Source: CAWBOY01 sp963790585 (GTDB lineage: Bacteria; Planctomycetota; Planctomycetia; Gemmatales; Gemmataceae). Taken from it: DNA of 64,000 bases. The notes under the pieces are model-generated. The model made no database searches. It was given only the letters and a program-made list of their open reading frames with translations, and was not told the origin of the DNA. Position numbers and translations under genes: made by a program. Of the stretch, positions 9,501-18,050 are shown one piece after another. Every line of letters begins with the position of its first letter. Position 1 is the first letter of the stretch. The stretch covers positions 442,962-506,961 of the forward strand of contig CAWBOY010000008.1 of the NCBI GenBank assembly GCA_963790585.1. Reading direction: 5' to 3'.

Positions 9501-10803
9501 ATACGCCCGTCGTGCCGCTGCCCCATGTCACGACGCCCAGGTTGCCGTTCCAAGCGGAATCATTGAAGACAAAATTGCCATTGGATAATGTCGTCACGGA
9601 TCCGCCAATTCCGAGGTTCCCGTTATCGCCGGTCAGAGCGCTTATAAGGGCACCAGTCTGACCATTGAATAAATAGACCGCTCCCGGGGCTTGATTGGCG
9701 GGCGGCGTAGCAAGGACGACATTCCCCGTGCTGAGCGCCAAGGATGCCCCAGAAATGGCACCTGATCCCGGATTCACAAAATTGTATTGAGGGAATAACC
9801 CAGTCGAGCTGCTTATTACCAGGAACTTTGGATCTAGTAAAAGCGTTCCGCCCGATCCGGCATTGGCCGTGCCGCCGTAGGTCAATTGGCCATGAGATGA
9901 AATCTCAATATGTCCGCCCAAGCTGCTCTTTGAGCCGGTCGCTTGGACGTCACCCGTGTACATCGTACTGTTAGACGACATGACTTCCACTTGACCGGCT
10001 CGGCCCGCGCTGCCGGAAACGTCGACGTGAGAGGCGATCAACAAAATGTCCCGGCCAAAGAGATTAACGGTGCCTCCCGCTGTTCCCTTGGCCATAAACC
10101 GACCGCTGGCAAAGAGCCGCCCTATTGTGCCGCCATCGATCGTCACCTCTCCCCCGGCCCCGTTAACGCCAGAAACCGTAGTTAGCGCTGACGTGGTGTC
10201 TATGTAGGACGATGTGAATTTGACCGCAATGGTCCCGCCAGCAGCTCCGAGGACCCCCGTATTCAGATAATTGCGAGCGCTAATGGCGATAGAGCCGCCG
10301 TTCCCACTCGTCTGAATCTGGCTGGCGTTGACAAAATTATCCGCTGTTGCCGCGAGCTTCATCGCTTTAATGCTGCCGCCGACATCAATGTTTATCAAAC
10401 CGCTGCTGGCTAGCGTCAGATCCGTTGCGCTCAATGTACCGTCGATGGTTAGCGCGCTGGCGCTGATCCCTAATTGCCCTGCCGTCGCGACATTTCCCGT
10501 CAGGTCCAAGGTGCCCTGTGCATTGATTTGGCGCAGATTGGCGGCCGAAGCGAACGAAAAATCGGTCTTGTTATTGATAAGCACCGTCACGACACCTTTG
10601 CCGCTCTCCGAGATCTGAGCCGAGCCGCCCAAGATCGTGAGTGCGCCGGTTGAATTGTCGTAATTCGCCGAAATTTGCCCAAGCGCGGCTCCTTGCGTAT
10701 AAACCGCCGGTGCCAGTCGGCTCTCCAGAACCTCGATCTGGGGACGGACAAAGCGGCGTGTTACGGATCTTTTCCGACCTGCTGCCCGAGTCGACGACGA
10801 CAT
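6529..10803 (-). CDS. Giant repeat-containing surface/extracellular protein, 1424 aa
   Basis: Begins at ATG 10803 with GAGG six bases upstream (TCGAGGTATTC). The N-terminus MSSSTRAAGRKRSVTRR and then IEVLESRLAPAVY is the basic stretch plus 'LE.RLAPA' motif seen at the start of many large planctomycete secreted proteins. Residues about 30-320 are a filamentous-hemagglutinin-like beta-strand region (GTLDLTGNV, LTIDGTLSATDLTL). Next come about eleven copies of a ~55-residue repeat built on ALTNGNYVVxSPxWNGNLGA, TWGxGTTG and NSLVGSTAGDxVG. The C-terminal 350 residues hold five copies of another repeat (AYLYDxxGxNVF, SYMxGTxYFNQAxGF, VNAYA). No transmembrane anchor is seen. Likely an adhesin, matrix or S-layer-type protein; partners unknown. 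An IS element sits 90 bases upstream of its start. Confidence 0.88.
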   Translation of the reverse strand: MSSSTRAAGRKRSVTRRFVRPQIEVLESRLAPAVYTQGAALGQISANYDNSTGALTILGGSAQISESGKGVVTVLINNKTDFSFASAANLRQINAQGTLDLTGNVATAGQLGISASALTIDGTLSATDLTLASSGLINIDVGGSIKAMKLAATADNFVNASQIQTSGNGGSIAISARNYLNTGVLGAAGGTIAVKFTSSYIDTTSALTTVSGVNGAGGEVTIDGGTIGRLFASGRFMAKGTAGGTVNLFGRDILLIASHVDVSGSAGRAGQVEVMSSNSTMYTGDVQATGSKSSLGGHIEISSHGQLTYGGTANAGSGGTLLLDPKFLVISSSTGLFPQYNFVNPGSGAISGASLALSTGNVVLATPPANQAPGAVYLFNGQTGALISALTGDNGNLGIGGSVTTLSNGNFVFNDSAWNGNLGVVTWGSGTTGVSGVISSSNSLVGSTGGDEIGNGGVVALTNGNYVVASPFWNNSQGAVTWGDGTKGSSGAVTDTNSISGFTPFHQGISTGDEVGFGGVVALPSGNYVIKSPDWNGNRGAVTWGEGTVPITGGIGADTSLIGSTAGDTIGQGVTVLANGNYVAFSSNWSNGKGEATWCLGTSQVNGQVSSNNSLVGINSNDFVGTSVTALSNDNYVVSSPHWNGNLGAATWGSGTSGVTGTVTGSNSLTGFTPGDFVSFGGVTALTNGNYIVGSPDYGGGYGAVTLLNGTMKFADYVRPSNSLVGSHSTDAIGVTVVALSGGNYVVLSPNWNGNLGAATWGNGTTGITGSISSSNSLIGSVAGDRVGSSAIALTNGNYVVESGDWSGMKGAATWGNGSAGTTGDVSATNSLVGSTAGDFVGGATALKNGNYVVVSPNWNSLRGAITWENGTTATRGTISPINSLVGATAGDMIGGSQFQGGGISLLSNGNYVVTSPVWNANEGAATWASGTTGLTLDGQNFIDAQNSIVNCQDSSVRSGPLVGSFLANEKTGSNTYATVVGFTDPNQTTYALAQGQTLTVSPSFLTSSLNAGSNVILQADDDITVNSPISVTPTGKAGNLTLQAGRSIFINANINTGGGTLILTVNDTKANGVIDAQRDPGNAALTMQTGTTVNTGAGSLYIYLFNATDKTNHGTGVVTLAGITAAAATIYVPTGTNTLVLTPGGGTFSGNSATITLSNVKTVNVIGNSTDVAYLYDTTGSDVFSATPTYSNFQGSGFYNQAVGFKTINAYAKTGTTDSAYLYDAGGSNVFVGTPMYSYMSGTTYFNQAIGFPAVNAYATSKTSNDAAYLFDNGGQNTFVGGAASSYLQGSGYFNQAIGFKSVNATAKSGANDTAYFAGAASGNVFNATTTNSYMYGTGYLNQATGFVTVSATGAKTDTANLYDGAGTNTYTAQGAGGSLVFGGITEAETGFGFVNIVQSKGSSDKAVTNGITFSLNKVGTWH

Positions 10804-10984
10804 GAATACCTCGAAAAAGGAAGGGAGATGTGACAGGTTATACACCACGCGACACGCGAGCGATAGCACCAAGTTTCCACCTGACAACTTTGGTGTGAGC
10901 AGCTGAAAAGTTGGTGGAAATTTTGTACACCTATCAGCGGTAGGACGATCCGACAAGAATGCCCCCCCGCTCGGAGAAGCAACG

Positions 10985-11218
10985 ATGTCCGTCGACACCC
11001 CAACCCGGCAAGACCAAGTCCAGGAATTGGCCGCGGCCATTGCTGAGTTTTCGCAAGATGAGTTGGTCCAGATGGCCCAACTGCTTGTGGACGCGGAACC
11101 CGCTACGCTCTTTGGTGCCACCGAATTCAAGATCCGCGACCTTGCCCTGAAAATCGCCGCCAAAGCCTATGAAAAACGCCTGGCTCAAAAAAAAACGGCT
11201 ACGAATCCTCCTCAGTGA
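10985..11218 (+). CDS. ISKra4 transposase, N-terminal ORF (OrfA, 77 aa)
   Basis: Helical N-terminal part of the transposase, ending in the lysine-rich AYEKRLAQKK. It is followed by a run of nine A (about 11187-11195) read CAA AAA AAA ACG. A -1 slip on this run continues as KKNGYESSS-VTCPDCDH into the downstream ORF and gives the normal fused transposase architecture. The ORF itself stops at 11216-11218, overlapping the GTG of the second ORF. Programmed frameshifting is common in insertion sequences, but a plain one-base sequence error in the A-run would look the same. Confidence 0.75.
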   Translation: MSVDTPTRQDQVQELAAAIAEFSQDELVQMAQLLVDAEPATLFGATEFKIRDLALKIAAKAYEKRLAQKKTATNPPQ

Positions 11219-12408
11219 CCTGCCCCGACTGCGACCATGCCGCTCCCTTTCACGGTGACCGCCCCCGTCGACTCGTTAGCCTCTTCGGCACCATCGGCTA
11301 CCGACGCGCCTACTACTACTGCCGCTGTTGCGCGCGGGGCTATGCCCCGTTCGACGAGCGAGCCGGCATCACGACACGGTCGTTGACGCCCGCGGCCGAA
11401 CAACTGACCACCTTAGCGGGCGGCGTTTGCGATAGCTTCGAGAGGGGAGCAGAACTACTCCAGGAGATGTCGGGAGTCGATGTGTCCGAATCGACGGTCC
11501 AACGCACCACCGAAGACGTGGGGCAACGGATCGAGAAGTGCATGGCCGACGGCATCCTTTTTGGTTTGGCGGTGCTTTGGCCGTGGTATCAGGATGCCCA
11601 GGGACGCAGCGTGGCCTATGTGACTGTGGATGCAACGGGCACACGTCAACAGGGCCCCCGCGGTGCCAAAGCGGAAGGCCGGATGGCTTATGTTGCTGGT
11701 GTCTACAATCCGTATCCCGGTGACGCCTGGCTCCAGCCACCGGGCAAACCACCGCCCTGCTTGCAAGTGCGTTATCTGAGCGGGCTGTATGCATTGGACC
11801 AGTTAGGCCCGTTATTGCGTCGGCAGGCGGCCCATGTGGGCATGGAGAAAGCCCAAAGGTGGGTGGCGTTGACCGATGGAGGCAACGGGTTGGAGGCGTT
11901 CATGCAGACTAACTTTAACCGTGAGGACCTGGTGTTGATTTTGGACTTCTGGCACGCGGCGAGCTACCTGGAGAAGTTGGCCAAAGCCTTGTACCTGACG
12001 GACGAAGAAAAAGCAAAGGCTCAGGCGGAGCAGTGGTGTAGTCTGCTCAAGCGGGAGGGAGGGGCGACGACGCTGGGCGTATTGGAGAACTGGACTTGGC
12101 CCGAGCGGATGTCGGCGACGTTGCGTGACCAGAGGGAAGAAGTGGAGAGATACTTCGGAAACAATGTGCATCGGATGGAGTACCCGGAGTATCTAGCGGA
12201 CGGATTGCAGATTGGCAGCGGCGTGGTGGAAAGCGCGTGCAAGACGGTAGTGGGGCAGCGTCTGAAAGGGGCGGGCATGCGTTGGGGTGAGAACGGGGCG
12301 CACGCGTTGTGCCACGTGCGGGCGCTGTACCGCAGCGAAAAGGGACAATGGGCTGCCTTTTGGGAACGACGGTTTACGAAAAGAACAACCGTTCAGCAAC
12401 TTAACTGA
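11215..12408 (+). CDS. ISKra4 family transposase, catalytic ORF (397 aa)
   Basis: Catalyses transposition of the surrounding element. It begins with a zinc-ribbon-like TCPDCDH and then YYYCRCCARGYAPFD. The DDE triad is readable as D in YVTVDATGTRQQGPRG, D in VALTDGGNGLEAF and E in IGSGVVESACKTVVGQRLKG, the last motif being diagnostic for the ISKra4/UPF0236-like group. GTG 11215 is the formal start, but the product is probably made mainly as a -1 frameshift fusion with the upstream ORF. All catalytic residues are intact, so the element may still be active. Confidence 0.87.
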   Translation: MTCPDCDHAAPFHGDRPRRLVSLFGTIGYRRAYYYCRCCARGYAPFDERAGITTRSLTPAAEQLTTLAGGVCDSFERGAELLQEMSGVDVSESTVQRTTEDVGQRIEKCMADGILFGLAVLWPWYQDAQGRSVAYVTVDATGTRQQGPRGAKAEGRMAYVAGVYNPYPGDAWLQPPGKPPPCLQVRYLSGLYALDQLGPLLRRQAAHVGMEKAQRWVALTDGGNGLEAFMQTNFNREDLVLILDFWHAASYLEKLAKALYLTDEEKAKAQAEQWCSLLKREGGATTLGVLENWTWPERMSATLRDQREEVERYFGNNVHRMEYPEYLADGLQIGSGVVESACKTVVGQRLKGAGMRWGENGAHALCHVRALYRSEKGQWAAFWERRFTKRTTVQQLN

Positions 12409-12441
12409 CGCTTACACACAACTTTGCGCAAGCATGCGTCT

Positions 12442-12660
12442 TTATGAAGGCGACTTCAACCGTCGTTCCGCCAACATCGTAACAAACGCTGCATGTTCGG
12501 GCTGTTGATGTCCTGCTGCAATGTCGTCATGACATGGAACTCCCGCGATCAGCTCCGCGAACTTGAGATTCGGCATCGCCTCCCACCGGCGCATGAACTC
12601 GTCCCGGGTTGGGTGGTCACCATGTCTGAGTAAAGGCATCTCTAACTCGGTTTGACTCAT
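12442..12660 (-). pseudogene. Uma2-family (DUF820) endonuclease fragment, N-terminal only
   Basis: Residues from ATG 12660, MSQTELEMP, then TRDEFMRRWEAMPNLK and FAELIAGV, match the start of planctomycete Uma2/DUF820 proteins. After about 41 residues the similarity is lost (VPCHDDIAAG) and the frame ends at 12442, so the nuclease core is missing. It lies next to the ISKra4 insertion and another fragment, in a spot of gene decay. Confidence 0.6.
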
Positions 12661-12735
12661 CATGCGCCTTGCGCTCGCAGTCGATCTCGGTATTATCTTT
12701 TCGCGATGTTTATTGATTTGCCGTTCACAACCCGA

Positions 12736-12807
12736 ATCAGAAAGGGATTGCACCGCGTTGAGGGCAAGGAGGTTTGTATGAATATCATAGAAGGCAGCGA
12801 GTCGCAT
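12736..12807 (-). pseudogene. Metallophosphoesterase N-terminal fragment
   Basis: About 24 residues, MRLAAFYDIHTNLLALNAVQ, resemble the first strand and metal-binding loop (normally DIHGN) of YfcE-like metallophosphoesterases, with Gly replaced by Thr. Nothing further of the enzyme is present. Too short to be functional; probably a remnant, though the match is by eye only. Confidence 0.4.
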
Positions 12808-12846
12808 AGCTGCCTCCAGTCAAGCCGCGGCGTTTTGGAGACACTC

Positions 12847-14466
12847 ATGACTGTAAAGACGGATCGTCGAGCCTTTCTCGTGACGGCTGGGTCGGCGGTA
12901 CTTGCGGGCTTTGTCCCAAAACTAGCCCATTCTCAGAGTGTCGCGCCGCCGAAACAATTGGTACTCGGCCAAGTTGAAGCAGTCGCAGCGGGGAATACTG
13001 TGCTTGCTGAGGGTGGAAATGCTGTTGATGCCATCGTCGCCGCGGCTTTGGTCGCGGGGGTCGTGGCAGTACCTCTCACGGGGATTGGTGGCTATGGTGG
13101 CCATCTTATCGTCGGCGGTTTACCGGGTGGCAAGACAGTCTCAATCGACTTCAATACGGCCGCTCCGGCGGCGCTGACGGAAGACTACTTCCACGCCAAT
13201 GAAAAGGGTGAGGTGAAAGACGATGTCCACGCCTATGGCTGGTTAGGATCGGGAGTGCCTGGCGTACTCGCGGGATTGCAGAAGGGTCTCGATCTCTATG
13301 GGACGAAGAAATTCGCGGAACTTGTGAAGCCAGCGGTCCGCTTTGCTCGTGACGGCTTCGCCATCAACCGGTCGTTCGCGGGTGCAATCAAGACTAACGA
13401 AAAGCGACTTCGGGCTGACGCTGGCTCCGCGAAGCTTTTCTTCACGAGTGATCGCCCGCTTCGGGAGGGTGAGAGATTCCGCAACCCGGACTTGGCTGGG
13501 CTCCTCGAAACATTGGCCGAAGCTGGGAATGTCGCCTCGTTTTATAGGGGGAAGATTGCGGAATCGATCGTCGCGGCGAACCGAAAGGGTGGCGGCATTC
13601 TCACGCTGGATGATTTCGCCAAATACCAAGCCCGCGTCGAGACGCCGCTCACGATCGAATGGAATGGTTATCGAATCCATACGCCGCCGCCTGCGTCTGG
13701 CGGACTGACCGTTGTCGAATCGTTGAATATCCTCAAAGCCTTGGGATGGCCCAGCCGCGCGGAAACTCGGGACCTGGAATTCATCGAAGCAATGCGGGCG
13801 TCGTGGACCGATCGTTTCCAATATTTGGGCGATCCCGTCACTCGTGATGTGCCGATCCGACGCCTGTTATCGGAGGGGTATGCCAAGGAGGTCGCCGCCA
13901 AGATTCGGAAATCGATGGCTGAGGGGAAGCCGATCGAGGGGAAATCGGACGGCCGTTCGGCCACGGGCACGATTCATTTGAATGCTATCGATTCACACGG
14001 CCTGGCCGTCGCGCTCACCTTCACTCATGGAGACTACCTCGGGGCCCAGGTCACCGTCGATGGCTTGGGCCTAACCCTTGGCCAAGGAATGTCCCGTTTC
14101 GACCCGCGCCCCGGCCGGGCAAACTCTCCTGGCCCAGGTAAGCGTCCCCTTCATAACATGTGTCCAACGATCGTGACGCGCGACGAGGCTGTCGTGTTGG
14201 CTATCGGAGCCACCGGAGGCCGCCGCATCGTCAACGCCGTGACAAGCGTGTTAGCCGCCCGGCTAGGCGAGAAAATGACGTTGCTCGAGGCTGTCAAGGC
14301 CCCCAGAATCCACACCGAGGGCGACTTGGCAATCCTCGCTGACGCGGAACTTCGCTCAAAGGAATGGCTTGTAAAGCTGGGATTCTCGATAAAAAGGGGA
14401 GCCGTAGCGTCGCTGAATGGGATTGAGCGAGAGGGGTATGGGAATTTGATTGGCGGGGCTCGGTGA
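12847..14466 (+). CDS. ggt: Gamma-glutamyltransferase-like protein with Tat signal
   Basis: Member of the gamma-glutamyltranspeptidase (Ntn-hydrolase) family, which hydrolyses or transfers gamma-glutamyl groups such as from glutathione in the periplasm. A twin-arginine signal (DRRAFLVTAGSAVLAG) begins five residues after the chosen start. GGNAVDAIVAAALVAG and GIGGYGG are the N-terminal family motifs. ATGTIHLNAIDSHG contains the self-processing nucleophilic threonine (about residue 375), and ATGGRRIVNAVTSVLAA is the glycine-rich substrate loop. An upstream ATG at 12778 has a perfect AAGGAGG at 12766-12772 and would add 23 residues. I prefer 12847 because it places the Tat motif conventionally, but 12778 may be the true start. 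Confidence 0.85.
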   Translation: MTVKTDRRAFLVTAGSAVLAGFVPKLAHSQSVAPPKQLVLGQVEAVAAGNTVLAEGGNAVDAIVAAALVAGVVAVPLTGIGGYGGHLIVGGLPGGKTVSIDFNTAAPAALTEDYFHANEKGEVKDDVHAYGWLGSGVPGVLAGLQKGLDLYGTKKFAELVKPAVRFARDGFAINRSFAGAIKTNEKRLRADAGSAKLFFTSDRPLREGERFRNPDLAGLLETLAEAGNVASFYRGKIAESIVAANRKGGGILTLDDFAKYQARVETPLTIEWNGYRIHTPPPASGGLTVVESLNILKALGWPSRAETRDLEFIEAMRASWTDRFQYLGDPVTRDVPIRRLLSEGYAKEVAAKIRKSMAEGKPIEGKSDGRSATGTIHLNAIDSHGLAVALTFTHGDYLGAQVTVDGLGLTLGQGMSRFDPRPGRANSPGPGKRPLHNMCPTIVTRDEAVVLAIGATGGRRIVNAVTSVLAARLGEKMTLLEAVKAPRIHTEGDLAILADAELRSKEWLVKLGFSIKRGAVASLNGIEREGYGNLIGGAR

Positions 14467-14728
14467 TGAGGGCTCTTGGTGCTCTAAAAAAGGGAGGCAC
14501 TGCGTCGCTTATGTCGCTGAAGGGCGTCTTGCAAGAAGTGAGAATGCCGGCCGAGATAGTGGTTATAATCATTACCTTTACGTTTCGTGAGACGAGAAGT
14601 AAGATAGAAAAAGACAAAGAACATAATTCGGCCAGCGCCTGAGAATTGTTAGACTAACAACCTGAAGGCTTGTTTGGCCAGCGGCCAGTTGCTTGGCTGT
14701 TTGCTATGTCACGGAAGTGGAGGAATAA
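14467..14728. other. Intergenic region with a 15-nt palindrome
   Basis: No gene seen. TTGTTAGACTAACAA at 14646-14660 is a perfect palindrome around one central base, about 70 bases before the acyltransferase start. It may be an operator for the polysaccharide locus, but this is unsupported beyond its symmetry. Confidence 0.35.
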
Positions 14729-15745
14729 GTGGACCGGGTTCGTGGATTGGACGCAATTCGTGCCGTATGCGCATTCTGGGTGGTGATGGGCCACCTTGGT
14801 GGGCCGCCAGTCACATTCGGGATTGATAAATCCGCGTCGTTGGGCTGGCTCGTGGGCGGCGTATACAATAACTTCTGGAATGGGCCTGCAGCTGTTATTG
14901 TTTTCTTTGTCATATCAGGATTCTGCATTCATTATCCATTCTCTCGCACACTTCAAATTCCATCACTTGTTGGATACGGAACGCGTCGATATCTTCGCGT
15001 CGGCGTTCCATTTGCCGTAGGGATGTTTGTATCACCGCTTCTCGGAATAGATATCGTTACGCTGTACGATCGCATACTTTGGAGCTTAGTCGCGGAGTTA
15101 GTGTATTACACTCTGTATCCCGGCTTGTTGGCTTTGCGACGACAAGGCGTGGCCTGGCGCTCGATGGTGATTTGTGGTTTTGTCGCGGCCTTTGTATTGA
15201 TAGGGACCAACCCAGCAGCCAAGCCCTACCCCTCGTGGGGAATTGGACTTGATTGGCTTTTAGGGTTGCCATGTTGGCTTTTGGGCTGCGAATTGGCAGA
15301 GATGACAGCTAATAATAGCTTGCCGAATTCCAGAAGGCTTTGGTCGTGGAGGTACACCGTTTGGGGCGTTTCCGTAGCGATTAGTCTTCTTCGATTTCAC
15401 AGCCCAATAGGATATCCGTGGACACTTAATGTATTTGGCATTTTGGTTGCCTGTTGGCTTTCCAGAGAAATTAGACATTTTCAGGATCATGAGCCGACAG
15501 TTTGGCTTGAATGGGCAGGAAAATGGAGCTACTCAGTTTACCTTATTCATTTGCCTGCAAGTGCTCTCATCGACATGCAACCGCTTCCTAACCTGGGACC
15601 AATACTAAACTGGTCCGTGCATATGATTTTCTTGATGATTGCCAGTTATTTGTTTTACCTGCTGGTAGAGTTTCCAGCGCACATCCTAGCCCGTTCCATT
15701 GGACGAGCGGTATCATTCGGCTATTGGGATCGAAAAAATAGTTGA
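14729..15745 (+). CDS. Acyltransferase 3 family membrane protein (OafA/YrhL-like)
   Basis: Integral membrane acyltransferase (about ten hydrophobic helices, 338 aa) that typically O-acetylates sugars of surface polysaccharides. It starts at GTG 14729 with GGAGG about 7 bases upstream. RGLDAIRAVCAFWVVMGHLGG carries the family's conserved N-terminal arginine and histidine, and FFVISGFCIHYPF the next signature. It faces the minus-strand sugar cluster convergently (36 bases between gene ends), so it forms its own transcript but very likely belongs to the same pathway. Confidence 0.85.
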   Translation: MDRVRGLDAIRAVCAFWVVMGHLGGPPVTFGIDKSASLGWLVGGVYNNFWNGPAAVIVFFVISGFCIHYPFSRTLQIPSLVGYGTRRYLRVGVPFAVGMFVSPLLGIDIVTLYDRILWSLVAELVYYTLYPGLLALRRQGVAWRSMVICGFVAAFVLIGTNPAAKPYPSWGIGLDWLLGLPCWLLGCELAEMTANNSLPNSRRLWSWRYTVWGVSVAISLLRFHSPIGYPWTLNVFGILVACWLSREIRHFQDHEPTVWLEWAGKWSYSVYLIHLPASALIDMQPLPNLGPILNWSVHMIFLMIASYLFYLLVEFPAHILARSIGRAVSFGYWDRKNS

Positions 15746-15781
15746 GAGATGTCGATTCGGCTAAGATTTTGAAGTGAATTG

Positions 15782-16876
15782 TCATTGCTTCAAGTTAGAC
15801 AGTCCAAGGAATTTCTCTCGCGCATGTCCAAATCGCTGTCGAAATGCGTCGAACCGAAATTGGTCGACCCAACGTTTATGGCCCGCACGGCCCACCTTTT
15901 CTGCGAACTCTGGTTGTGTAAGAAGTTCGATGAGACGATTCGGCAACTCCTCCGGTCGATCAAGGTTGACCACGAATCCCGTCTGTCCGTCGGCGACGAT
16001 TTCGGGAGCAGCATCGTGAATCGATGCGATGACAGGCAGGCGATGTCGCATCGCTTCAATGTAGACCAAACCAAATCCTTCACCACGGCTGGGCATGGCA
16101 AATACGCGTGCGTTGGCATACATCCGTTCAAGGTCGACTTCGGAAACGAAGCCCTCGAAACGAATCTGTTCTCTCGCGGACGAAGCCTCGGCCAGCTTGC
16201 GAAGCTCATCGAGGATGACACCGGTGCCGACGATCTGCAAAGTGGCGCCAGGCACCTTGGCGACGACCTGAGGCCAGCAAGCAATAAGTTCGTGGTGGCC
16301 TTTGTATCGATCCTGGGCTAGTCGGCCGACGATCAAGACTCGAGGCGGACGCTCTAAATAAGGTGTGCTGGGCGCCGGTTCCTCTTCTCCTTCGGTCGCC
16401 AACCAACAGAGTTCGGCCCGAGCAAATCCACCGTGAATCTCCTCGGCTCGAGTTCGCGTAAAAGCCGAGTTCGTCAAGAGACTTGTCATTCGACGGGCGG
16501 CGGCGATATATTTAGGCTGTGCCGATTCCCAGACCTCGATTCCGTGAATGAACATGAGCGACGGGCGCCCGCGGACGAATGGCAGCGCGTGGACCTGAGC
16601 TGCGCTAGTGGAATCGTAGATAAAGTGGCTGGCAGTCCAGGCATGCCGCATGGCTGACAGGCCAAAACCAATGCGCGATCCGGAACAGATTTTTACGTCG
16701 ACCGGCAAATCTTTCGCCACCTCGCGGTCGCCAAAAGCCAAGGCGTGCATGCGAATCCGTCCCTCAGCCTGGAATTCTCCTAGAACGCGAGCCATGAGCC
16801 GAGCCACGCGACAAATGCCGCCATTGCCGGCGCGTAGCGACTCCACTCCAAGGAACACGATCGGTTTTCGATCCAT
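15782..16876 (-). CDS. Glycosyltransferase family 4 (GT-B)
   Basis: GT-B glycosyltransferase of 364 aa, transferring a nucleotide-activated sugar in the cytoplasm onto a growing glycan. RPPRVLIVGRL marks the start of the C-terminal Rossmann domain, and FAMPSRGEGFGLVYIEAMRHRLPVIAS is the donor-binding E-x7-E region (given here as its key residues S-R-G-E-G-F-G and E-A-M). Its ATG overlaps the preceding gene's stop by one base (TAATG). It is the last gene of the long minus-strand cluster. Confidence 0.85.
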   Translation of the reverse strand: MDRKPIVFLGVESLRAGNGGICRVARLMARVLGEFQAEGRIRMHALAFGDREVAKDLPVDVKICSGSRIGFGLSAMRHAWTASHFIYDSTSAAQVHALPFVRGRPSLMFIHGIEVWESAQPKYIAAARRMTSLLTNSAFTRTRAEEIHGGFARAELCWLATEGEEEPAPSTPYLERPPRVLIVGRLAQDRYKGHHELIACWPQVVAKVPGATLQIVGTGVILDELRKLAEASSAREQIRFEGFVSEVDLERMYANARVFAMPSRGEGFGLVYIEAMRHRLPVIASIHDAAPEIVADGQTGFVVNLDRPEELPNRLIELLTQPEFAEKVGRAGHKRWVDQFRFDAFRQRFGHAREKFLGLSNLKQ

Positions 16877-18050
16877 TATTTACTCTCAAGCCAATTCAAA
16901 GCCGACAGCAAGCCGCGCGTTGCCTCTTCAAGACTATAATGCTGAACGCGTTCCTTGGCTCTACGTCCACGCGCCTGCAATTCCTCGGGATTGCGCAGAG
17001 CGTCACTTAAGGCAGCAGTCAAAGCTTCGACATTTCCGGCCTCAAAGACCCATCCGGTTTTACCCGGTTCGACCAAGTCACGCGCACAGCCGACATGATT
17101 ACTAACGATCGCGGGCCGACCGAGGCACATCACTTCATTAACGCACAAGCCCCAGGTTTCGCTCTCTCCATAGCTGGGCAAAACGAGCAAGTCGCAAGCG
17201 GCGTAGGTACGGGGCATGAGCGTCTGGTTTTGAAACGGGGCAAAAAAAACATTTGGATTGCCGACCGCCGCGGAGCGCAAGGCGGCCTCGAGCGGTCCAG
17301 AGCCCACGAATAATAGTACGGAATCGGGTACAGAAACGTTGCAGAACGCCGCCAAGAGATCGAGTGGGCGTTTTTTTCCTGAAATTTTCCGGCAAACAGA
17401 ATCACTCGCTTGTTCGCTGGAATGCCCAACAACTGCTTCCAGGCCGCACCCTCCTTCTCGACCTGCTCTGCATTTGCACGGAATCGATCATTATCGACTG
17501 CATGCGGGCTGAAAAATAATTGCTGATCGGTAGCACCGTGCTGCTGGAGATAGTCGCGATTGGCCTTGCCGACGTAGAGAAATGCCGCAAAGCGACGGAA
17601 TAGGGCAGTGAGAATTTGCTTTTTGAGCCAGGCGGAAAAGCCACGGCGCTTTATCAGGCGATGGGAGTCGCCGCGAAGAAGCAGCGGAACATGGCCGACT
17701 TGCCGACGAAGGAGAAGCCGCACCATCGTGGCATAATTATAACCAAGGCAGAGGATGGCCGTCGGCTGCCATTCGCGTAGTCGCTGCCCAAGGTTTGGAT
17801 TGTCGATTCCCCAAAAATGGTCTGTTCCTGGACGCCGGCTGCAATTGGGCACGATTTCGGATTCATAGCCTTCGAGAAGGGGCAGATCCCACCGCAACGC
17901 TTGCTGAAAGGATGGGTCGACCTGATCCGTAATGCCAAAGTCCCAGAGATAAAAGACCCTAAATGCGCCATTTAGTTGGTTCGAGATCTGGCGGAACCAA
18001 GGTGCATAATACTGGATCGGATGTGTAGTAATGACCGCGAGTCGCCGCAT
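16876..18050 (-). CDS. Glycosyltransferase family 4 (frameshifted at a T7 run, ~17371)
   Basis: The first part, from ATG 18050 (RRLAVITTHPIQYYAPWF), and the last part (LLFVGSGPLEAAL, LLVLPSYGESETWGL, VNEVMCLGRPAI) are the two halves of one GT-B transferase of about 392 aa. They are separated by a frame break at a seven-T run (17371-17377, seven A in the gene). One additional A restores FQEKKRPLDLLAAF across the joint, which is exactly the expected sequence. A homopolymer error is therefore the simplest explanation. Start overlaps the polymerase gene's stop (TGATG), and stop overlaps the next start. Confidence 0.85.

Larger units (their letters stand above)
10893..12417 (+). mobile_element. 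Complete ISKra4-family insertion sequence with 9-bp target duplication
   Basis: Element of 1525 bp. The left end at 10893 (GTGTGAGCAGCTGAAAAG) and the reverse complement of the right end at 12417 (GTGTAAGCGTCAGTTAAG) match at about 18 of 25 positions. Both sides are flanked by the identical 9-mer ACAACTTTG (10884-10892 and 12418-12426), which defines the insertion precisely. Two overlapping ORFs encode the transposase. The insertion lies in the upstream region of the giant surface protein gene and may affect its expression. Confidence 0.9.

Noticed and set aside
15779..16321. Plus-strand 180-aa frame over the last glycosyltransferase gene
   Set aside because: Antisense to conserved GT-B motifs and without its own ribosome binding site.
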